Below are positions 28,622 through 39,800 of a stretch of DNA of 64,000 bases, in pieces. Where the stretch lies: contig NC_056553.1 in the NCBI RefSeq assembly GCF_910596095.1, positions 15,113,291 to 15,177,290 on the forward strand, written 5' to 3'. Origin of the DNA: Thunnus maccoyii (Eukaryota > Chordata > Actinopteri > Scombriformes > Scombridae). A program made the translations under genes and the position numbers. The notes below the pieces were generated by a model. That model had not been told where the DNA came from, made no database searches, and saw only the letters and a program-made list of their open reading frames with translations. The number at the start of each line of letters is the position of its first letter. The first letter of the stretch is position 1.

Positions 28622-31600
28622 ACCCTCAGCGGATATTTGTCGTGTGTGCCGCTCCGAGGGGACCCCAGACAAACCCCTGTACCATCCCTGTGTCTGCACA
28701 GGCAGTATCAAGTTCATCCACCAGGAATGGTAAGTGACAGTTTTGAATACATGGTATAATGTGCCAAAAGTTGGGTGAGCATTTCTATGGAAGCCCAGTA
28801 TTCATGTTAGATCATGTTTTTACCTAGTGCTAGGCCCTGCGGTAAATATCAGACTGTGCCAGTGACATTAGTCAGCGGTGTTCGGCTGCGTCTCCCTTTG
28901 ACAGCTGTCATTATTAAAACCTTGTCACACCCCCTTGTCTCCACAGAATCGAAATGTCAACTTCCCTTCTCTGTTAAACATTTACATGGTCAGTAAAAGA
29001 TCAGTGACAGTAATATGACTTATTCACTCACTGTGTTAGTTAACTTGTTGCATTAGTCACTCCAAAAGTGTACTTTTAAACGATCTACCCACCCCAAAAA
29101 TGAACCTTATGTCACAATCAGTTTACCCAAACCCAACTGTGACAAAGATGGATTGCTGAAAATTGATTGTGAAAGATTAATTCTACTGAGTTATGAGGTG
29201 TTATAATGGATTATACAACACAGTATAATGCAAATCATATTTCCACAACATTTTTCTCCAACATGGTTATTCCTGTCCCGCCTCTATGCATGTGAGCACA
29301 AAATGTCTTAAAGAGACCCTGTTCAGAGGATATTTGTTTTTTTAAATCAAAATCTGTAGGTTATTTTTAATGTCATAGTTTAAAAAAAGAAACCAGAATT
29401 TGTGTTTACATGGATGTTTCTATAAATAGATTATTGATCAAAGAGGATTATAATCAGATTACAACGGTGCAGTACAAATACTCTCACTTGACGAGAAAAT
29501 CCAACAGGAATTTCCTTTTTGTAAGAGACTTAAGGTTTTGTTTTTACAGGGTGGGTGCTTAGTAATTTGATCACTTGATGGCAAATGCCACAGAAGAATC
29601 ATGAAAGGATGCAGAACAGGTTCGTCCTCTATCGCATCCAGGTTAGAGTATCCCAGATCACTGGCCTGTGGCACGTCTGGTATCGGCGTGTTGAAAACAA
29701 TTCCAGCCACTGCAGGTGTTTTGGAGATCATACTGTGTTCTCATTTGTTCTATCTGTGTGTGAGCGTCACTGGTAACAAGAGGGTCAGGTGGATTGAAAC
29801 CCCCACGCAGAAGCAAAGGCTGAGCCTGGATTGTTCTGTAGTAATTGTTTAACATCAATCTGTATCCATATTAGTTTACAGTCACTCCACAAAGTTTAGA
29901 ATAACAGCCCACTGTGTCCGGATAGTATAGTTTTGCTGATTGTATGCAATCTGCAGCTAAGCTTAGTTCATCTTGTTTTATTGCGATTGCTTACTAATAA
30001 AGGCAGACAAAACTCACAGCAACATCCGGTAACAGACCCAGTCATGTTTCACGTACTGTAGACTTCATTGTCCAGAAGTTCCACAGATATCAGGCATATT
30101 TGGTGTGGGCAATACGTACTTCAGACACAGTTGAGCCCTGTGGAAATGGCAGGTACTGACCTTCTCACAGCAGGGTGCCCAATGTGTGTTATGAAAATTC
30201 AACTTCAGCCTATCTGGTACTTAACTTAAACCTGTCTGTATATGAGCAGATGACTTTCAGTTTCTACTGGTAATGAAACAGGGAAATACGTTATACAAGA
30301 CAGATAAAGTAAACCATCATAATTTGGGGTAATTAAGGGAATTATGGGATATTTTACAAACAACTTCCCTCACAGTTGTGTGTTACAATGTGTTTTATTG
30401 GTTTCGAGCTGTATCTCTACATCATATGGCCAGTTTCCCAAAGATAGTCCAGCTGCTTCCGATCTTTATAACTTTTTCTGAACTGAACCATGAAGGCATA
30501 AATGTGTCCTGTATTCTCTTTGGATCACGCTTGCTTACTTGTGGTGCATCGATAAAACGTTTTCATCAGGGGGAAGAGTTAGAACCTGGAAGATGAGCTG
30601 AAACTTGGATTGGTCTCTGTAGGTCTAATGACACAGTTCTTTATCAGTCAGTCATACTGTATGTGTTGGAATCAGATGGCGTAATAGCTCTCTTACGTAA
30701 CCCAGCTGTTAATTCCACAGTCTTGCCTACACTATGTCACAACAAGTGGGGATGGTGTTATTACGAGCAACATACAAGCACAAAGCAGTTCAGAAATAAT
30801 GGATACGCCCTTTTTAGTTGTTAATCACAGAGTGGGTTTTTTAACATGACTGACAGAGGATAAGTGCTCACAGTTGGTGTCTGTTGGGTCCAGAGTTCTT
30901 TGAGAGGTCATCAGAGGTGTGCCTATTTCCTCATCATGCTATATCCTGGTGTAGCAGCAGCACCGGTATCTGTGAAAAAGAATATGTTGAGTCAACATCA
31001 ACATAACTTTGTGATGTTTAAATCTGCAACACAGGAGAAATTTCTAGACAGTTTTGGAGGGTGAAAATGTTACAACTATGGACCAGAAAAATCCAAATAT
31101 TCCAAATCTGTTTACCAAACCAGAACTGAAATTTCAAATGTGACCACATACACACATATTCCTCTTTTTTATGTTTGTGGTGGCTTTAAAGTGGATGGTT
31201 TAAATGAACCAAGCTCTGCAATAGGTCTCCTTCGGTGTTGTGAATTTTCAGTTTTCTGATGTCTCTCCATAAATTCTTACATGCAAAATTACAAACCACT
31301 TGATTATAATACTGGTCTGTGTAAGGAAACTGGTCCTCATCCTGGGATAAAAACATACACATATTCAGCCATCACATGCATTAAGTTGTTGAATTCTGCT
31401 CTAATGTTCACCTTCTAAATGTTGTTTTACAGTTTGGTTCAGTGGCTGAAACACAGCAGGAAGGAGTACTGTGAATTATGCAAGCACCGATTTGCTTTCA
31501 CACCAAGTAAGTACATGTGGCTGGATGGATCATCCAGTGTAATGTATTAAACAACCACAAGTTTCCTAAACAAGCCTCGCAGATGGGGCCATATGGTTCT

Positions 31601-33845
31601 CCTTTTTTATCAGTCGCATTTTACCAGTGACAATTTTCTTCATCATCATTATTGCGTAATATATTTTGTTAATACATAGTTTTGAATAAGAGAAACAGCT
31701 TGCAGCACTATAAACAGGAAAAGATGATACAAAAAAGATAATTTGAATGTCTCTGGTTCACTTTCTCCTTGTTTCCTCTTCAGTTTACTCCCCAGACATG
31801 CCCTCACGTCTGCCCATTCAGGACATTTGTGCCGGCCTGCTGACCAGTGTGGGCACAGCCATCCGCTACTGGTTCCATTACACACTGGTGGCCTTTGCAT
31901 GGCTCGGTGTGGTTCCTCTCACTGCATGTAAGTAGTATATGTTGTAGAATGTGTATTCAAATACTGGATTAAACCTTTTGTACAAATAATTTCAATTGCA
32001 TAGTTTAAATAAGCATCTTAAACATGCAACATTCTTCATGAATAGATTCATCAAATCAATGAAGGATCATAGTTTTTATCTGACTTCACCTGATCAGTTT
32101 GTTTAAAAGGTTTGAGAGTAGATCTTTATTATAAGTTGACTGTTTAAATGTATCTCCTTATCCACTTTTTTTGTCCCATTAGGGTGAAAGGAAGTGCCTC
32201 ATTTTTGTGCACACACAGCGCATAATACGGTTATTGAAGAAATTACCATGATGTGTAATGTGACCATGACATAAGCCTTACGTATTAGCTCACGTTTATG
32301 GTTTAACATGATCAGGAGAATTACTGCTTAGGCCCCATTACATAACCGGCAATGCCTTATGTGTTCCTAGTTATCTAAATACCCTTCAGTGCGCAATGTA
32401 AAAAATGTAGGCTAAATCTGTTTAACTCTCATATTATGTAAGTTGGTATTCTGCAGGATTTTGTAAATATTGTGCAGCGTGTACAGAATAATATCTATTT
32501 ATTTATCTTGTGTCTCTGTTTCAGGTCGCATCTACAAGTGTCTTTTTACCGGCTCTGTGAGCTCACTTTTGACACTGCCATTGGACATGCTCTCTACGTG
32601 AGTAATGATACCAGCATTCTCCAGCACTACATAAAATAGCATTGAAAATTATGTCAAACATAATGAAAGTTGGTTTATCTGAAATGTGATCTAGAGAATT
32701 TAAAATACATTCTCTTTTAATGCTTTTCCCAGAGGCTTCGTTTTTAAGGACCATACCAGTCTTTTGCCAATATGTTAATATGTTTGTTTTTTCATTGCGC
32801 TCCCGCAGAGAGAACCTGCTGGCAGATTGTCTACAGGGCTGCTTCGTGGTCACCTGCACCCTGTGTGCGTTTATAAGCCTGGTCTGGCTCAGAGAACAGA
32901 TAGTTCATGGTGGCGCTCCCCAGTGGTTAGAGCAGCACCAACCGCCACCACCCAACGCAGCCGGACAAGCCAATGAGGTACATTGCTTTACCGATAGCTA
33001 ATGAGGTGCTCAAACAATATCAAGACAAAATTTTTAAATCTGTTTTGTTTCCTTGTGGAGTAAGACTGCAACAAACAATTATTTTCATTATAGATCAATG
33101 TCAATTATTGTATCAATTAGTTGTTTGGCCTATAAAATATCCGAAAATGACATGAAAATTAAAAACTAATCATTGCAGCTTTACTGTGGAGCAAAGTTCA
33201 GAAGTATAAATATTTATAAGAAGGTTTTAAATCTGGTGTAGATGTTGAAGAATTGTTACATGACAAGTGTTTGTGAGAATAAGTGCATGAGTTCATCAGA
33301 AGTGAAGAATGAAAATGTTGATGGTGCACACAGAGAGTTTTTTGTCTGTCTTCTATAACCATGTGCATCATTTGGTTGCCAATATTGTACCACAACCCAT
33401 ATATTTATTCTGCAGTTTCCTTCCATGACACATAAACTGATGCATTCACTCATGTGGTCTTAGTCACACACATGCACACAAAACCCCACTATGTGTCCTT
33501 TATTTAAGAATGCATCTTCTTCCCTCACCCTCAGGCACAAGCTGCAGGTCAGGGAGCAGCTGATGAGCCGCCCGCAGCCCAGCCAGCCCCTGCTGATCCA
33601 CCAGCCCAGAATGAGGCAGAGCCTGAGCCCCCTGATGTCCCCCCAGACCAGGCTGATGACCCTGAGCTGGAAGAGGAGGAGGGGGCAGCCGCTGAAGATG
33701 CAGACCCCAACAATGGAGCACAAGGTTTGAGTTTGAGAAAGGGCTGTTATTCAGTTTAGTATTGATTTAAATTAAAGGTATAGTATGCAGGATTTGTCGG
33801 TCGGTGTTTGTAAACAGACAGCATTCAAAGTTGACCCCTCCTCCC

Positions 33846-33879
<34 letters not shown>

Positions 33880-36800
33880 AGTGGTGGACAAGTGAGTTAG
33901 AGAGTGAATGAAGAGAGCGAGCAGCGCTGGTGAGAACAAAGCCATGAATCAGATAAATAAAACACTACTTTCTGATTGATTTACGACGATTACGTTCTAA
34001 AGCACAAACAAACACACCCATACCTCCGCACAACCCAGTGGGAAGGTGCCGCATTGCTGGATTTTGTGTGAATGCAGAGCTTTATCCCGTCCGCTGTGGC
34101 CTCTCTGCTCTCTGTGTGTGTAGCTCAGCCCTGCCCCTCGGTCAAGCAAACACACAGACCTGCAACTCTTTATACATCCATGACACTGAGCGGAGCAGAG
34201 GAGAGAGAGACGGAGATGTAACCTGGTTGCTATGCTACGAGTCCCAACCTCACACCATGTGCACTGTTATTGGCTGGGGGCCAGAAGCGTCCTGAACACA
34301 GCAAAATAATTTAAAAATACAGGCAGAGGGCAGAGTCTCTGCAGATAAATACATCACTACACGCTTTTAGTGGGTCATAAGTGATGATTAAGAGGGATTA
34401 CTTTTTTTTCTTTACATTGTTTTTAGGATCGTGCATAGTATACCTTTTAAGCACAATACCGGAGTTTCCTGTTGGCTTTTCTCAGGCAGGTGTAGCAGTA
34501 TCCATTTTAATCAGAACTAAAGCCAGAGGTGTCGAGCTCTCCAATAAAAAAAACAAATTATTTATTGGAGCAACATCTGTTTGTAACAGAAAACAACAGG
34601 GTTTTTGAGAATGCAGTCTTAATTTTGAGAAACACTAGAACAGACATTACCATTAGCATTAGAGCATACAAATTGTTTCCACCATGGTCTCATTTGTTAA
34701 CAATTTGCCAAGGCATCACAGTTAATTTGAGAATGATATAATGACATGTCAGAAAGCTACCCATAGTGCTCATATCTCACTCATTTGTTTTGTTCTACCA
34801 TGGTTAATGGACTGATTTTTGCCGCAGGCTAAGCAAAAAGGGCTGATAATGAGTTGTGATAGTATTATGCATTATTCTAGCTGTGGGGTGTCACAGCTAA
34901 ATGACTGCAGCCTCACAATAGCCTGCTTTGCACGTCAGAGTTAACAAATTTTCCCAGAATAACATTAATAATGGAACAGTAACTGCCTTCTGATATATTG
35001 TTTTTCCGCTCCGTTGCCAAAAGATTACTCTAAATCAAAACATATTTAACCAGACAGACACTATAACAGGGATGTCCTATTCAAATACTGTGCACTGTGA
35101 TGCTGCCATATCTGACAAGCAGGAAAATACAGGTTAAATTTATTTTGACAAAGACATAAGTGGGATTATGTTGTTAATGTAGATATTTTGAAATTACTGA
35201 CTGTTATAAATGTAGTAATCTTTGATCGCATTTAAACATGATATCTTTCTCTGCAGATGACATGAATTGGAATGCTTTGGAGTGGGACAGAGCGGCAGAG
35301 GAGCTCACCTGGGAAAGGGTAACATGACATTACCGATCTCCAAACACTCCAGTCTCAGTACACACTTTACAAAACACTACAGGTACAAGTCTACTCACAT
35401 GAAACACTTTCTGTTTCCCACTCAGATGCTTGGCCTGGATGGTTCACTGGTATTTCTGGTAAGTGTTGATATCCATAATTGTCAGTTGTGTTTTTTTACA
35501 TTGCAAATATTTTGCATGTTATTATGCATATTTAAAGTCTTAACACTTGATGACTCCTGTGTCTTTGTCTTATAGGAGCATGTGTTTTGGGTAGTGTCCC
35601 TTAACACGCTCTTCATCCTGGTCTTTGGTGAGTAGACTGAAACACATATAAATATGATTGCATTTGTCAATTTTAAGTTTATGGAAAGTGGAGAAAAAAA
35701 AATGTCTTCCTTTCTCCCCCCTCTGTCATTCAGCATTTTGTCCCTACCACATTGGGCACTTTTCTGTCGTGGGTCTTGGCTTTGAGGAATATGTAAGACA
35801 CTACTTTCATCAGCTCAATTTTTATAATATTGAGTCTCTTAAATTATGTACCTTAATTTTTTGACTGCTTCTAAATATTTTTCTTTAGGTCCAGGCTTCC
35901 CATTTCGAGGGCTTAATCACAACCATTGTGGGCTACATACTGCTGGCCATGACGCTCATCCTCTGTCACGTATCCTTTCACCTAACAACATCATCCCCCT
36001 GTACACCTCTGAAATGTAGCACTTAATCCAATTAGTATCAGATACTGTTTGGTATGTGCATGCGGTGTAGATCCTTAACGGCTGTGTTTTAGGGACTGGC
36101 TGCTCTGGTCAGGTTCCAGCGTTCCCGACGTCTCCTGGGAGTTTGCTACATTGTTGTCAAGGTAACGCCGCGAAATGATTTTCTGCTTCATGTTACTCAT
36201 GTAAGCACTGTCCTTGGTGGAAATGCTCACTGACATATTCATTTCCTGAGATTTATTACCAGAATATAACACCGAATCATATTTTATTTACAGTCAATCA
36301 CAGAAACTGTGGGATGGAAAGAATTTAATACAGTAATCAAGATAAATAGCCAGTATGCTAACAGACTGCATTTATAGAACGCCCACAAGCAGTCTTTTAC
36401 AGTATCAAAATACTGCTCATGATAAATAGGTGTAATGTGTTACTTAGAAACTGCTTCAATTACAGGTCTCTCTGCTGGTTGTTGTGGAGATTGGTGTTTT
36501 TCCACTGATCTGTGGATGGTGGCTCGACATCTGCTCTTTAGTAAGAATCTCTTGCTCTCCTTTCTCTGGTTTAAATATGACTGTATTACTCTTATAAATC
36601 ATGTTGTTGCTTTTGTTTTTGAAAACCTGGCTCCTCACATGTTTCTCGTTAAACTGGTTTATTATGTTTTTAATTGGTAACATAGTGACAATAGGCTTAT
36701 TTTTAATTTCTCATCCCATATTTTATATTGCAAAATGCCATCATGAAATAGTTTCTTTTTTTTCAAGCAGTCTTTAATGATTTCTCCACTATCACTGTAA

Positions 36801-39800
36801 AAGCTATTCTTCTAAACACAGATGCTTCTACATTGTTTTCACACACATTGCTAAAATGTGAGTGGTGTTCCCTAATCCGTCACAGAGCCGCTGAAGTGGC
36901 TTTGAACAGGGCTGTGTGGCACAGACACAAAAGCAGATGGTGTTGCTCTCAGTTCCTGTATTTATTAACACACAGAAAAATAGAAAACAAACTGTTCTAT
37001 GACTGGCAAGAGTTACGCATGCCTCTGTGCTGCAGCTCCCACGAGTTCACATGCAAACTCTTTATGCTAGGTAGCAGGGAAGCAAGTCCCTCTAACCCTT
37101 CAGTCGACCTAAGCTCACCACCCTGTGCTGCTCAGTGTAAACCGGTGGATATGTGTTTCCCCTGTCTTAAGTCAGTCAACCTGCCTCTGAACAGGTGCAC
37201 CAGCTAACACAGCAGAGGGTAACCATATCCCTACTGCTCTGCAGCTGTTCACCTGTGGAAAGAATTTAATTTTCCTGAAAATGGACTGTGTGGAAGAGGC
37301 TATCTTTATCATTTATCAGCTTGTCACACAAATGAAGTGGCGCCTCTGATAATGACAAAGGTCATTTATCTTTGCGACAAGGCTGTTTTTAGAAGGTAGA
37401 ATAAATATATAGGACATCTAAAATATCCACTCTATTTAAAGGTAGAAATAGAGACAACGGTACTTACATAAGTGAACAATCTGGACTTAAGTTTGAATAG
37501 CAGTGGAGGAATCCGTCATCTTGCAGAAAATGATCTTTCTTTCTTCTCATTTTAATCTGTGAAGCATATGGCATATGCAAATGTAATTCATTGCACATTT
37601 CACTGTGGTTCATCATCAAGCCAACTGTGCACTCATTCATTAGAGAGCATTATCTTAGAACAAATACTGAATTTGAATTGATCTAAATGTTATCTTTATG
37701 TAACATTTTACTCTCCTCGTCCTGCAGGAGATGTTTGATGCGTCACTGAAAGACAGAGAGTTGAGTTTTAAATCAGCACCTGGTACCACCATGTTCCTGC
37801 ACTGGCTCGTTGGAATGGTCTATGTCTTCTACTTTGCTTCTTTCATCCTCCTCCTGAGAGAGGTAAGATCCTTACAACAAACAATAACAGTTTGCTTTCT
37901 TAGGTTGTGATTTAGAGAAGCCAGGCCTAAGTTACTTTACTGTATTTTTGCTTATGAAAATACAATGCGATACAAAAACTGTAGCTAACTTGTATTGTTT
38001 GTCCATCAGGTGCTGAGGCCTGGAGTGCTGTGGTTTCTGAGAAACCTCAATGACCCAGATTTTAACCCGGTGCAGGAAATGATTCACCTACCTATCTATA
38101 GACACCTGCGGCGGTTCATCCTGTCTGTGGTGGTGTTTGGCTCTATAGTGTTGCTCATGCTGTGGTTGCCCATCAGGCTGATTAAGCTACTGCTGCCCAC
38201 CTTCCTACCATACAATGTCATGCTCTACAGGTAACCAGCATATCAAATTATAGGTCACTCAGCACTTAACTGTATGAAACCTTTGTCTCCCTGAAATGAT
38301 GTGAGAAACTCGCTTCTCTTTATGCCAGACAACCCCAATGTTTTGCTGCAGTACATCTTGAGCTAAAGAGGAAATACTGACCATATGGCCGGTGTGAATG
38401 AATGAGCAAAGACATAAGAGGAAACACACACTCCATCTGATTTTATCAAATTAACTGCAAACAGAAGTCACAAGCACAAAAACTGTTCTGTGCAACCATT
38501 TGGCACTCTGTTGGAATGTCTTTTTCTGAATCTGTCCCCTTCTTCTCCCTCAGTGATGCCCCGGTCAGCGAGCTGTCTTTGGAGCTGTTATTACTGCAGG
38601 TTGTGCTGCCGGCTCTATTGGAGCAGGGACACACTCGTCAGTGGCTCAAAGGCCTAGTGAGAGCCTGGACAGTCAGTGCAGGATATTTACTGTAAGTAAA
38701 AAAGCCAATGACCTGCTTGAATGCACTTTTCACATTTCAACTAACAAGTTTGTTTTTTGTTTGTTTGTTTTTTTTATCACATTTTTTAACTGAATCTCTG
38801 CCTCCACAGAGATCTCCACTCCTACCTCCTCGGGGAGCAGGAGGACAATGATGCCAACCAGCCGGTGAACAACAATAACAACAACAACCCTCCCCCTGGT
38901 CACCATAACAACAATAATAACCCGGCCCCAGCTGTTGGCGAGGGGCTGCATGCGGCCCACCAGGCTATCCTGCAACAAGGTGGACCAGTGGGCTTCCAGC
39001 CGTACCATCGTCCTCTTCGCTTCCCATTCAGGGTGAGACAGTCCTGTGGTTTTGAACACATAATGCTGTAGTTTTTGGAACGGGCTCTGCAAAATTATAT
39101 GTTTTATTATTGTCTTTTTGTTTTCTTTTTTCATGCAGCTTTTGTGCTTTTTTTGACTTCCAGTGTCAGGAATCTTTTGTTAGAGTTTACAGTTCTTTCC
39201 CTCTGGCTGATGTTTGAACTTTGGCAGTGTTTTTTTGAAATCAGTAACAACATGGTGACTGTAGCCTGTAAAACTACACAACATGACAATGAAAAAACTT
39301 TCATTGGCACCATTACTTGAATGCAACTGCAAGTTCAGTTAAACATTTTACCAAGGCTGCTACTGTAAAAGAAGGCAACACCCTCTTAATTTATAGTTAC
39401 CTTAAAAATGAAAGAGGTTTGTTTGCAGGCAGGAGAGATAGTGAAAGATGTTAACTCTTGAGGTGATAATGCACTGAGCTAGGTTCATCTGAATATCATA
39501 ATATAATTCAAAACTGATTGTAAAACAGAAGCTGCAGTTTCTTTTTCCCATGCAGTCTCTTCTTCAGATTTACTACAGCTGCCTTCTATTTTTGGTTCCC
39601 CACACAAATTATAAACATGCCAACGCCCTAGGTACCACTTACTGAGGCCATATAACTCCCAGTGATTCTGAGTTTCTGCTTCTCTACTTTCTTAGAACCG
39701 ACAGATGTGATACACAAAGCACCCCCCCCCCCAAATGTCCACATACACTCCTCTTCCTTTATGTAAAAGGCCTTGATCTCGACACTCATGGACATAGTTA

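Noticed and set aside
28429-28737. Overlapping open frames of (Cys-Val)n and (Thr-His)n around 28.5 kb
   Set aside because: They are (TG)n translations running into marchf6 exon 2, not genes.
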